From positions 1,552,301 through 1,616,300 of the forward strand of contig CAUJGJ010000040.1 of NCBI GenBank assembly GCA_963170055.1: 64,000 bases of DNA. Reading direction: 5' to 3'. Positions 44,502 to 55,642 of this stretch are shown here, piece by piece (the stretch's first letter is position 1; each line of letters starts with the position of its first letter). This DNA is from Halisarca cf. caerulea (taxonomy: Eukaryota; Porifera; Demospongiae; Chondrillida; Halisarcidae). The translations under genes were made by a program, and so were the position numbers. Below the pieces are notes generated by a model that was not told the origin of the DNA, searched no databases, and was given only the letters and a program-made list of their open reading frames with translations.

Positions 44502-46360
44502 TTAACCTTTTAACGCCCACGTTATTTTGTAATCATTAGACCCTTAACGTCTGTAAGCCAATATATTGCCGCAAACTTTTAGTAGTGGTTTTTCCTTGAA
44601 TTGTGATTGTTTTGTAAATGAAAAACAATCAGGTATCTAGCCAGAATCATCTTTGGTTAGGTTTACGTCTCCAAATGTATACAGAGGCAAATTTAGACGA
44701 ATTTGATTGTAAATTGCTGCTCCGGTACATTTAGATTGTGACGACGGCACATTTCACAACATTTACACCCTAATCTCGCTGCTTTGTACCTATTCAAGGT
44801 TTGAAGATGCTCAAATAAGTAACATAAGTCACTTATAAGACTAAACATGTCTAAAGAATAGAGGTAATGGTGATTCAACAAGAAAGAAAGCTAAATATAG
44901 GGATTTAGGCAAGGCATGCAATGCGTCAGAATGCAAACTGGTTAACAATGATATGTAAACAGAAAATAGAAGCACACCAGTAGTCTTTCTGATCCAATTG
45001 CATGCCGTCCTGGCGAATGTTCCCTTGCAGACAAAGTTACAAACTTAAAACAAACTGAAAATGTCAATGAAGAAGACAGAGACGAAGTTTTCTCATCAAC
45101 CGCTCAGGTTTTGAAGTAATACCTCTTGTGCTCTCTCTATGTGATTGAGGGGTACTAGAAAAACCGGTCCTTTGTCTAAAAATGTGCATTTTCTAGTGCA
45201 CCTAACAAACGGTAGACATTTTATTCGCAGGTATAATATGTGCTCTTTCTGTAAACAGAGGGGCGTAGTGTGGTTTACACAGGAATTTGATTCAAAATTT
45301 ACACGTTTTACTGATATCCATACGCTAGTCACATGAATGTTTATGAAGTCTGCTTGAAATATAAGCCTTCTCGTTCTCAAACCGGAGTGAATTGTATTGA
45401 ATATCGCAATAGTCTGCACATTTCGTGTTTTCAAAACGTTCTTATAGTTGTTCGTTCGTGCTAGAAGAAATATCAATTTCACCAATCGTTACCATTGCTT
45501 GGTGACGTCATCATATCGCGTGAGCGCCTTGTGACAAACGGCGAGAGAGAGACTTTTGCAACGAGTGAATTTCTTTCGAAAACCCGGTCATCTAAACGGT
45601 TGTGTAGAGGAGCCATGTCGCTGGATTTTGATCACGATAGGTAAAACTAAATTTTCACCGCTGTCAATTTTGATAGCATGTTCCATTCCCGACATGTGCA
45701 CAAGTTTGTGGTTTTACTCTGTGTCAAAAACAACATTTTGATGCACATCTCAGGAACGAAAGAGAATGGTAAGTTCGACCACAGTGAAAATTTAGATATT
45801 CATGTTAGAATGTTCTTGACAAAGTATGGCTGTTCTAAACGATGGTTTACATGACCGGGTTTTGCACTAAAGTTAGTTTTGAGGTCCGAATCCGTGGTCG
45901 TTTTTTCGGCTTTGCGAAGAATTGACAACAAAGTTAAGTGAACTGTTGTAGCATTAAATAGTCATATCGATGTTTTGTATGCTTTTTGTATTCCATGCGT
46001 ACACTAAATGCAAGAAAAGTGGGGGTTGATTTCAGCCGACTTTAGGGCGGCCATTTTGGTGACACTGGACATGTTACACATGTCACACCTGCGTTATTGT
46101 GCTGCTTAGTAAAACATTGTAAAATAACCAGTGTACTACCGTTTTACTGTGAACAAGTGCGGTAGGTACCCAATTTCTACTGCTCTTTTATACAGTAAGG
46201 ACGCTTGCTATGGGTATAAACTTTGCACGGTATCATACTGATACAATGGGCTATCTTTTGGTATAAAATTTTTTCGATCGTGCAATGTTCACGCATAACG
46301 GGTCTTAAGGGGTGAGGCCTTGTAGAGCCAATAAAGTGGCTTACCGGCGTCAAGGGGTAA
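44502..46360. mobile_element. piggyBac-like relic with internal beta MITE
   Basis: The left TTAACCTTTTAACGCCCACG is followed by GACCCTTAACGTCTGTAAGCCA, as at 13,886-13,960. The right end, inverted, is TTTTACCCCTTGACGCCGG followed by TAAGCCACTTTATTGGCTC. A minus-strand scrap near 44,693-44,790 (YKAARLGCKCCEMCRR) resembles the cysteine-rich tail of piggyBac transposases. The beta MITE at 45,226-46,093 interrupts it. Confidence 0.5.
45226..46093. mobile_element. MITE family beta, complete inverted copy
   Basis: Ends CGCAGGTATAATATGTGC and CGCAGGTGTGACATGTGT (inverted); 868 bp. It is flanked on both sides by TTATT, a possible 5-bp target duplication. It is collinear with 34,816-35,681. Internal reading frames are artefacts. 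Confidence 0.8.
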
Positions 46361-46650
46361 AAACATGCTATTTCAAGGAAATGGCCAAAAGAAATTCGTG
46401 ATGTGAAGTTCATAATATTACATTCAGGTAGAATTGTGTCTCGGCCTTGTCAATAGAATAGGAAATGTGTACCATGAACTGATAAATAAGGAGAGCAATA
46501 CTTTGAAAACATGCTACTATTTCAAGGAAATGACCATGAAAAAATCGTGATGTGAAGTTCATAATGATACATTCAGGTAGAATTGTGGTCTCGACCTTTT
46601 CAATAGAAGAGGAAATGTGTACCATTAACTGAAGTTCCGCTAGAAATACC
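46361..46650. repeat. 146-bp tandem duplication upstream of receptor
   Basis: The block AAACATGCTA..TTTCAAGGAA...GTGATGTGAAGTTCATAAT...AGGAAATGTGTACCAT occurs twice, starting at 46,361 and 46,507. It ends about 100 bp before the receptor start at 46,742, so it may be part of the promoter region. Confidence 0.8.
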
Positions 46651-46741
46651 CACTTTTGGCAACAATTCAATTATTCCTAATATAATGAGCATGTTCACTG
46701 TAATTGTCACTTTGACATAAATTGCTAGTTCAACTAAAGTG

Positions 46742-47740
46742 ATGATGTTGCTGGTGAATGATACTAATGGAACCCTTGCCACTGAAGAAGAGGAGAATAC
46801 CAGAGGATTTGCCTATTACAGTGTGTGTATTGTAGTCTTTTTCATAACACCACTGTTTTCCTTTAATATTTTCCTCATGGTGTCTGTATTTGTGGAGAAA
46901 GGTATTCCAGCTGCAATAAGATTCATACTTTGCAACATATTGGCTGCTTCAGATGTGGTTATACTTGGATTAGGAATATTCTTTATGGACATTATCATTT
47001 TGTCAGCACAACACCACCTTCTCCAATCCGAGTTTGTTTGCCGCCTCATCTACACCACACTAGCAGTCGGCTGTGCTTCTCGTCTTCTTCTCATGCCGAC
47101 ATTTGCGATTACTGTAGTCATCCTGGTGCGTCATGGGATAACAAAGATAAGACTTTTGCCCACAATATTGGTAGTGGGGTTGTTGTGGTTGTTTACAACA
47201 CTTCCCAACTTGGTAATTTTCTCACCTAAAATCTGGGTGATTTCTTTCATTACAGGTGACCAATGCTCTCCACATGCTACAGGTGCCATAACAATAACAT
47301 ATTCCTTTGCTTATATCACTGTGTATGGCTTATGTAGCCTGCTCATCACAACAGTCAGTACCATTTTTGGGGTTGTGTACATCAAGAGAAACACTATTTC
47401 TCAGAACAGAAGTGTCCTAAAAAACATGATCAAATTTGCTGTCTTTTTGCTACTTGGCAATGTAATTAGTTTGGTCGGCACATCAATTCCACTTTTGATT
47501 GGTACTTTCGCACCCATTGAGAATAGGCATACGCAAATGGAGGAAGCTCTAAACTACATAGAAGGCATCACTCTCATGTGTTCTCTGATACCACTTCCTG
47601 TTCTGCTCCTAGTTTTCTTCAAACCTATCAGGATGCGGTTTAGAAGGATTCTTTGCATTGCCTGCTACAAGACAAAAGACAAGACTATTTCCTCAACTAA
47701 TACAACGATGAGTACTGCTGGAGAAAGTAATAATGTTTAA
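46742..47740 (+). CDS. Seven-transmembrane receptor, intronless
   Basis: From the ATG at 46,742 this gives about 332 residues. Seven hydrophobic helices are clear, with the family motifs FFITPLFSFNIFLM (TM1), AAIRFILCNILAASDVVILG (TM2), FVCRLIYTTLAVGCASRLLL (TM3) and NMIKFAVFLLLGNVISLVG (TM6). TM7 onward reads SLIPLPVLLLVFFKPIRMRF. The TM3 Cys pairs with the Cys of TGDQCSPHA in loop 2. The N-terminus has the sequons NDT and NGT. DRY and NPxxY are absent, as in its paralogues at 18.0 and 25.8 kb. The C-terminal tail is Ser/Thr-rich (TISSTNTTMSTAGES), a plausible phosphorylation region. The GTG one codon upstream is not a likely start. Confidence 0.88.
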   Translation: MMLLVNDTNGTLATEEEENTRGFAYYSVCIVVFFITPLFSFNIFLMVSVFVEKGIPAAIRFILCNILAASDVVILGLGIFFMDIIILSAQHHLLQSEFVCRLIYTTLAVGCASRLLLMPTFAITVVILVRHGITKIRLLPTILVVGLLWLFTTLPNLVIFSPKIWVISFITGDQCSPHATGAITITYSFAYITVYGLCSLLITTVSTIFGVVYIKRNTISQNRSVLKNMIKFAVFLLLGNVISLVGTSIPLLIGTFAPIENRHTQMEEALNYIEGITLMCSLIPLPVLLLVFFKPIRMRFRRILCIACYKTKDKTISSTNTTMSTAGESNNV

Positions 47741-50700
47741 CTTATGAATAATATGTGTAATCAATTACTTGTTCCTACACCAATTTACTGGTGTCTTTCT
47801 CCAATATGACCACAAATGTGTGTTTGTGTGTGCAAATTTGCTGGCTATCTTGCAACAAGTACTTCTTGTTTTCTTTACATATTTGTGTTCATTTTACTTG
47901 TTCATTGCACTATTTATATTCTTGTCATAACTCCATTAAATGACTGAATTATTAATGAGAGTTTTAAGTGTTTGTATCCATGTAGCATTGCAATGAAAGT
48001 TTGTGTCACAAATTCGTTCACAGTTGAGTAATAAAGGCACACAGGTATATTATGTCAAATTTGGACATAAAGCAAAATGGTGGACATTATCAAAGCACTG
48101 TAATATATTGCCTTGTTTTCTGCTGGAATGAAATGTACAGTTCAAAAATTACGGTTAGACTGACGCTTGAACACATCATCTATTCTTTATCTGAATTTGA
48201 TCCGGGCCTAATCATTTCTTTCATTTGACAGCATCTACCAACCAACGAAGATGGAAGATGACAGCACAATGATATTTCAACTAAGCTTGCAGTCGTGATG
48301 TTTGGTTTTGAATTGAAACAGAACTTTCAAAGATTGTATCTGAAGACCAAACCCTCAGAATGAAATAAGTGAATCTTCGTATGTTGTTCCATTTGTTTCA
48401 TGTCTGGTGTTTTGTAGCTAGACGGGTGTTTTTCTTGTGGATAAACTTGGATATTGAAGCCTTGGAATGGAGCAACAGAATTTATTCTGTATTTTGATAA
48501 TTTTATACTTTATTGTACATTTTCAGCCTCTTTTATATACACAACCCTGAGTATCACGTGGGACATGAAGAAAGGTCCACAAAGACAAACTTTTAAGTAC
48601 TAACTAAATAGGCCTGTAATGCACTCTGATACAAAACAAAACAGATATGTGGCAGTGGAGAGTAGAAAAGAGACCTTATACATGTTAGCGCAATGTTGAG
48701 AATTCATGTTTCAATTTCCCGTGCAATTCTTTGCATGTGCTCAGCTTTACCCTTAGTGACCTGGGCATCTACTTCAAACCAGCTCGTATACGTTCACTTG
48801 CCACAGGAATCAATGTTTTCCCGCCTTCTTTTGCCGAGGACGAATAATCTTTTGAAGGGCATGCAATGCTCTAAACCGCTTTTCGGACCATGGTCAGACT
48901 TTCTCAGACAGGAATGACACTTAGGGAGATGTTGACGAGGGGCCTCTTCTACCACAGTTCTAGAGCGTTCAAAACACGTTCACAGAAGAGGTAAGCCCTG
49001 TGAGACCACTTTTGACGTATAGAAAGCCTTAGTGTCAGTCGCATCTCCAATACCTCTAGCTATTCTCTTTCCAAATCATCTGTAATTGTTTCACATCTAG
49101 TTTTAATGAAGCTAGAGATATAATAATAAATTTTCACCCATGTTTTTTGGAGTATCTACAGTTCAAAATTGGTCGTTCTTTCTGAGGCAGCCATTGTTCA
49201 TGTTGAGTATACTGAATTTTACTGAGAATTGCTATGGTATACGTGGTCATTCTTCAACTAATCTTACTTTCTGCTCTCCAAATACCTCATAAGTAGTTCA
49301 AATCATCAATTTAAAGTGAAGAAATGTAACGTTAGGATGCAAAATAGTGCATTTGAAGGTAAAACTGAAATTTGACCGACCGTTCCTAAGGCCTCTTTTC
49401 TACCTTCGACTGCCACATATGCCATTGATTTTGTATATTTATTTATATTATAGAACTGTGCAGGGTGGGTAATTTCAGTGCTTCCATAACATACACCATG
49501 TTTATAATACAACCTAAGGGTGGTCTGACACATTAGAGAACTTTAGCACAACATTTTTACGTAACGCTATAGATTAGTGTTAACGTTCGCACGAATGAGG
49601 GAAATAATTTTTAGCATAGTGTTGTATAAGAAAATGGCGTCGTTCACTACAGACAAAGAAATGATTCTGGCAATTCTGGATTCAGACAGTGACTTGGATG
49701 TAGTATTATAATTCATTCTCATTTCCACACTACAAAGGCAGACCGAAAAGACGCAATAAAACGTCATCTCTCGCCTGAAATTGCACCCAAGACTGCTTTC
49801 CTTGTGCCATAGACTCTTGGGCTGACAATAGGGTGTCCGTGAGATCCACCGAATTATTTATGGTAGTGGAGGTTGAGGCAGAAGTGAGTGACTGAGAGAA
49901 TCGATATCAGAAGTCACTGAGAGAATCAATATCAAATGGCAACGGCAAACTGGGCTAAAAAGCGACGTAGAAGACAACAGGGATGTAGCTTGACGAATCT
50001 CAATCACAGAAACAATGATTGGACTAAAATCAACCCTCAAATCTAAGTTGGCCGCTTCGTTGGAGTAGTAAACGCGGCCCCATCGCAATCTTCACTTTAC
50101 CGTGCTAACTCGATGTTACTAGAACCCCTATTGTGTTTGAAACCTTATCAAAACTGCTAAATATTTGCAACTGTAACATTATTAGCTAATAACATAACCT
50201 TTAACGTGATGCTAAAGTTATCTGTCTGGCCATACAAAAAGATATTTGTCTCAGAATCATTTGGCTTTCATATGTTTGTGTCTATATATATACTGTATAA
50301 ATGTCTCTTTCTTTTCAACCATTTTGAAGTGAATTTGATTGCTTTTTGGTCATGACAAGTTTAAAAGAAACACAACTGAACATGTGACTAAAGGAACTTT
50401 CCTCACACTGATCTAGTAACCCTTTGTTTTAGTCAAGAACCTCACTTCAACGAAAGTAGTTTGTTGTAAAATGTTGCAAAATTCCACATATCATCATACA
50501 AGCATCGCCTAGCACAGTATTAGTTATAACTTCATTTCAGTGTGCACCACAGCTTTCAAATTTCTAGCATGTGTGCTTATCACAACATGTAGTCTGCATA
50601 CTAAAGTTGAACAAATTTTGCTTAGATTTGCTTGTGTCACACATCCACTAGTTCAGCACTATACACATTATCATGACCAATATTATGTTGAAGAACATGG

Positions 50701-50853
50701 ATTGACTCTATAATACATTGTTCATTCTAGCAGTGATAGTTGGGGAACAATACATATATAACCAATGAAGTTACTGATGAGAGTGAGATGAGTTGGTCAA
50801 GAGCACTGCTAAGTAAGGACCAACTTTCCATGCAACCCCTATGGTGTCAATTA
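47741..50853. other. No recognised gene
   Basis: AT-rich intergenic sequence. Frames at 48,693-48,917 and 49,858-50,088 match nothing known. A minor tandem duplication of TCACTGAGAGAATC.ATATCA lies at about 49,885-49,935. No repeats of the main families were recognised. Confidence 0.4.
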
Positions 50854-51829
50854 TCAAAGAAGCGTAAGATTCTGTAGCTTGCTCTTGTAGCACCAGCAAA
50901 TTAAACAAGGAATCTTCTTGAAGTCCTGAAGTATTGGTTTGAAGAACACAAGAATGATTATTGGAGTGGGGATCAGAGATAGAATGATGATAAAAGTCTC
51001 CACGTTAGACCACGCTATGTTAAATACTTGAAGATTTGATCCACTAGTTCTTCGTAAAAAGATGGCAAGTAAGAAGGGAATACCTGAGCCGCTGATGTGA
51101 ATCCCATTAGCTATTAGCAGGAAAAGTGAGAACTTTGTCATGCTCTTCAGTGCTTGCTTGTTAGTGGATATGACATTCTTCTTGATGTACACTATGGTTA
51201 ACACAGGGAACACTATACTGATGATGAAAGGTAGCAGACCTAGTAATGCTGCACCCATGAAGAAGGCTACAATACTCCATTGACCGCTACCCTGTGTTAC
51301 GCAAATGGTGTTGTCCTCAAACGTTGTCTGAACAATGTCAGGATGGAAGAATAGTAGGTTTGGTGCTATTGAGATGAGCCAAAATGACTCCATTCCCATA
51401 AACAGAGTACAAAACTTCCATTTAGCAGTTTGAAGATTTCTACCTGTATACCTGGCAATTGCGTATACTGTTACTGCATATGTTGCCATGTAGAGGAGTC
51501 TTGCAGTACTGCCTGTGCCAACAGCTGCTGAAATGGCTCTACACAACTGTGAAGAAGGAGCAAGATGACCTATATATACTGAAAATGAGAACATCATCCA
51601 TGTAGGCCACAGCTAGTCCAACCAACATCACTTCAGAAGCAACCATGATGTTGGACAGAATCAATCGAATTATGATTGGTATTTTTTTTCCAAAACAAAT
51701 GGTCAACAATAGGAGAAAGTTGAATATGATCCAAGGAAGGATGAAAGAAGGCAAAACAAGAACCCTTAGGTAGTGAAGGAGTGACAGGTCACCCAGATTA
51801 TTAACTGTAGTATTGGTACTCAAATTCAT
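50854..51829 (-). pseudogene. Seven-transmembrane receptor with a frameshift
   Basis: Two overlapping minus-strand frames give one receptor. The first runs from the ATG at 51,829 through TM1-TM2 (IPIIIRLILSNIMVASEVML) to MDDVLIFS. The second covers TM3 to the tail (LCRAISAAVGTGSTARLLYM, SMTKFSLFLLIANG, LIPTPIIILVFFKPI) and ends at 50,854. The switch needs a single-base change near 51,570-51,585. No intron with acceptable splice sites fits. The rest of the protein is intact, so this is either a recent pseudogene or a sequence error. The TM3 Cys and the loop-2 Cys (NTICVTQG) are kept. Confidence 0.8.
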
Positions 51830-52215
51830 CCCTAACAATATGAAAATTTAAAACTTAAATGTCCACTTAAACTTGCACATTACTTTGTAGACGCAGAGCA
51901 AAGGTATATACTTGGAAATCTTTCGCGTTCAGCTATATGCCGAAAACATTCTGCATGGTACTCACTGATATGTATGTATTTGCCCTCAGCTTATAAAACT
52001 ACATATTTTTGGGAAATTGTAAAGTACACTGAATTGTAACAATTAGACAATAATGTCATGAAGTCAAAACACCTATTCATTGAACTATATGAATGAACTG
52101 TATTTCCTAATAAAGATCGCAGTTCATATTTGAATGACTACATGGAAATACATTTCACATTGTCTTTTAACCTTTTATATAACAACCATACAAATGGCTC
52201 ATAAAAACAGGTACT

Positions 52216-52305
52216 AGTTATTGTATGACCAACTGTGCATTCGGGTAATTATTGCTCGAGTCCCGAGGGCAAGTTCAATATAATATTCAATGCATAGTTG
52301 GTTCA
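52216..52305. mobile_element. Fold-back element, copy 2 (degraded)
   Basis: The left arm AGTTATTGTATGACCAACTG and the right arm ATGCATAGTTGGTTCA are related to the perfect arms at 42,642-42,756. The centre keeps GCTCGAGTCCCGAGGGC. Confidence 0.55.
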
Positions 52306-52394
52306 GACCTTCTGAGGTGTTTAGTACCAAATTAATGTCTACTGTTTGTTTGGTGGAAATGGACATGCACTTATTATTCAGATGAATAACCACT

Positions 52395-52620
52395 GGTTTA
52401 ACCTTTTAAGGGCGCATGTTTAAGGTCATCGCTAGACTGTTAACGACCGTTAGCCACTAAAGTGGCTAAAATATATAGAAGACACATTTGGTCAAGAAAA
52501 TCACTGAAATCGTTTTGTTCCCACCATATAACTCACTGCTGTCCTCAAGATACTCTCTTTCATCTACTTGAATAGGGATGTTACTAAAGTTCGTGATGTT
52601 GAGGATCTGTATTGTTTTCA
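52395..52620. mobile_element. piggyBac-type terminal fragment
   Basis: It has TTAACCTTTTAAGGGCGC, then GACCGTTAGCCACTAAAGTGGCTAA. This is followed by a block (GAAGACACATTTGGTCAAGA, CTCACTGCTGTCCTCAAGAT) matching 16,000-16,075 inside the piggyBac element at 13.9-17.2 kb. It is probably an internally deleted derivative of that element. Confidence 0.5.
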
Positions 52621-53045
52621 TTTGGACTTCCAGTGTGTAACGCTCATCCGATATAATATATATATATATATATATATAATATAGATTTGAAGAAAAGTCT
52701 TATAATAGAGAATTTATATAATAGTAATAGAGAAGTATGAATTTATACAGAAATGAGTAATAGGAATTGTTTTGAAAACAATTGCCAAATATGACAATCG
52801 TTTTCAAAACAATCGTCCAGTTACAATAAACAGTATGTTCAATGAATGTTCAGCTGTGCAAGTAATTCGAGCGTGTGGGGCGGCAACTCAAATTACTTGT
52901 TTTGAAAGTATTGCAAGAGGGCAGAATATCCATGCAACATTGCAGAGTAAGAATTTTTGCAGTAGTCATGGTGACATTGGATAGGCCTTTACTGAGAATG
53001 AATCTCGTGAGGACTGCAGTACTTGTGTTGCCCTGCAAAGTCGAA
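52615..53045. mobile_element. Dispersed repeat zeta, inverted copy
   Basis: Reverse complement of parts of 20,270-21,210: GTTTTCATTTGGACTTCCAG, a TA microsatellite (52,655-52,680), GTTTTGAAAACAATTGCC and CAATGAATGTTCAGCTGTGC. It lacks the MITE found in the other copy. Confidence 0.55.
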
Positions 53046-53608
53046 GAACATCACATGTCCGTTTTGTTTGCTGCTATGAGACATTGGCTATTTTTTGCTA
53101 TATAACTAATAGGCATTGATGATGAATCACATAAATACATGTCATACAGTGAAACATGCTATCGGAGGTAAGTTATGTGCACACCAGCCAACAATGGGGC
53201 GTTTGATGGTTTTAACCATTTATTGTGGAACGAAGGTTTCCGCAAATAAAAACGCGTTATCGTGGATAAGCCACTATAGTGGCTCAACTAGTAGTTGCCG
53301 GAGATCAGCGTCTCTTAGCGAAATTTGTTCAAATTATATATGCAGACTACGTGTGGTGATAAGGGTACATGCTAGCAATTTAAGAGCTGTGGTGTTCATT
53401 ACAACAAAGTAATAACTAATTGACAATAGTACAAAAAACTAAAATACTGTGTTATGCGGTGATTTATACAATGATATGCGGAATTATGCAATGTTCTACG
53501 AGGAATTGGTTTCGGCAAAATGAGGTTCTTGGCGAAAACAAATAGTTACAAGTTCTTACACCTTGTTACTGCTTGCAACTGTACCTTTCTTATATCCTCT
53601 GCAGAGTA

Positions 53609-54624
53609 ATTACCCCTTAAACGTTCCAAAGCCACGTAAGTGGCTCACGCGCAAAAACCGCAAAAGTTCCAATTTTCTTTGTTTCGTTTTTTATACGTGA
53701 AGTTTGGGCCTAGTTTCTACTATCCATTGGCACATTTTGTTATAGTTTGGTAGTAATGCATTCTGTACTATAGCTGAAACATTCTATGTAAAGATTACTG
53801 TTATACAAGAAATTTCTATGCATATACATGTTATTTTACGGACAATATGCGGTTATGCGAAGTTATAGTCTAGTACACGGATTGTTCTATATGGCGAGGT
53901 ATGGAGAAGGGCAGTGAAGTGCCGGATTGTGGAGATGACCTCCTTGCAGGCAAAGGATATTCTCACACGTTCGTTCTATGAGCTTCAGACAAGACACATC
54001 ACCGTTTTGGAAACTTTGCAAGGGGAAGTGACGATCGTAAAATCGTCCAGATGGTGGGTCATCAGAGGAAATTTGTCCTTTACGTTTCTTGCAGTTGTAC
54101 TGGGAAATGATCTCCTTCGCCAGCTTCAGAGTGTGCTCTTTCAATGTCATCTTGAAGCATTGAGGGGATTTGCATGTCAAAATATGCAAGTTGATGACAG
54201 ACAATCGACGAGGAAGTAGAAGAGACGCATTCACCAATGCCTTGACTTTTGGCTACAACTTTTCGTGTATTTGTTTCTGTCAATGTATTTCAGAGTTAAA
54301 TGTGTAGTTTTGTTGAATTTTGTAACGAAATGATTTTATGCCGAATGATAACGTATGCATATACGAGTTGACAAATTTAGGTACATAGGACTTACAGGTT
54401 TGGAGGCCAATACGAAGCATAGAAAATGGAGCACCAAGACTTGTACAAAGATCTCGCTGGCTTCAAACTACATTTGGGACAAGCTAGAAGTTTCCTACAA
54501 GACAACAGAACAGCAGAGAACTGGTGGTGAAAATAACCTATTTTCGCACCGCAAAAGCCACTTAAGTGGCTTTGGAACATTTGCGCAAAATTTCGAGATG
54601 GGAATTGGAATATTTAAGGGGTAA
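53609..54624 (-). mobile_element. Short piggyBac-like relic
   Basis: The ends TTACCCCTTAAACGTTCC and TTACCCCTTAAATATTCC are inverted. Both lead to an AAGCCAC..AAGTGGCT palindrome (53,630 and 54,555). A minus-strand frame at 53,887-54,237 reads SGRFYDRHFP followed by spaced cysteines (CLKLIERTCENILCLQGG). This parallels AGRLQGRHFP and the cysteine-rich tail of the piggyBac protein at 58.0 kb. Only the C-terminal coding region remains. Confidence 0.55.
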
Positions 54625-55351
54625 TCCTTCGAAATGATGACAAAAATCAGGAAGAAATTTTATCCTTCGACGGAACTCACACCAAAGTTTTCTTACCTGC
54701 TTCCATAAGTGCCAGGACTTTACCTTCAGCTGCTATTGGATGAACTACTCGTTTAGTGCCTGTTTGGTACCCCAAAGTGGATTTGCGATACTTTTGGAAG
54801 GTTTCTGTGGTGAAAGTAACCCGTACGAACAGTGAGTATTTTCAACTGTCGTAGGGACTTTTATACCCTTAGATTAGTTAGATAGTTAGTGTGTTGAAAT
54901 TTACCTAAGTATTCATTTGTGTTTCTTATAAGCTTTGTCAATATGCTGAATACAAAGAGAGAAAATGTGAGTGTGATTATGAGCGGTTTTGTGGCTGCCA
55001 TTTTGCTTCATGTGTAGAGTGCACACAACCTATAGTGCATATCAACATGACATCACGATTTTATTTCTGGTGCACATTTCAGTTGATGACGTCACCAAAG
55101 AAGATGGCCTGTGGGAAGCAAAACGGTTTTTGAGATATTTTGCACTTGCGCTGCGATTTGCCTTTGTCCATTATCTTCGATCTTAAGTATGATTTTGGCA
55201 TTTCGTTCTGTGGCTGCAAAGATTTTTTTTATTTTTATGTTTACGTGTATTGTACCCTTTGTAGAGATATTTTATACTTCCGAGGACAGGTTTAGGCTTT
55301 TTGATTGCATGTATGTGTAGAATTTTACTTTTAGGTAGCTCAAATGGAATG
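54625..55351. other. No recognised gene
   Basis: Intergenic sequence; open frames are short and unsupported. Confidence 0.4.
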
Positions 55352-55353
55352 TA

Positions 55354-55642
55354 CAGTAGGCACAGAAATTATGTTACCATGTGAAGAATACAGTTCGCGA
55401 AGTTCGTTTGAAGTTCGCTTAAAGTTCGAAGTTCGAAGCTAGAGCGAAGTTCGTTTGAAGTTAGAACGAAGTTTCACGTATTTCGGTAAAGGTTTGCATG
55501 AAGTTTGAAGCGAAGTTCCATGTACTTCGGTAGAAGTTGGCACGAAATTCGATGGAAATTTGTTTGAAGTTCAAAGGAAGTTTGCTCAAAGTTTTTTTGC
55601 GAAGTTCGCTTCGAAATGGTAACATTATTTCCGTGCCTACTG
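55354..55642. mobile_element. Tc1-like MITE filled with GAAGTTCG repeats
   Basis: TA lies on both sides (55,352-55,353 and 55,643-55,644). The 27-bp inverted ends start CAGTAGGCACAGAAATTATG and CAGTAGGCACGGAAATAATG. The interior is almost entirely degenerate repeats of CGAAGTTCGTTTGAAGTT. Length 289 bp; non-coding. Confidence 0.8.

Noticed and set aside
45096..45485. 129-codon minus-strand frame
   Set aside because: It lies mostly within the beta MITE and is matched by equivalent frames in other beta copies. It has no protein similarity.
51539..51597. Intron instead of frameshift in the receptor at 51 kb
   Set aside because: The only GT-AG pair in place is 14 bases long and its removal leads to a stop. 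The paralogues are intronless.
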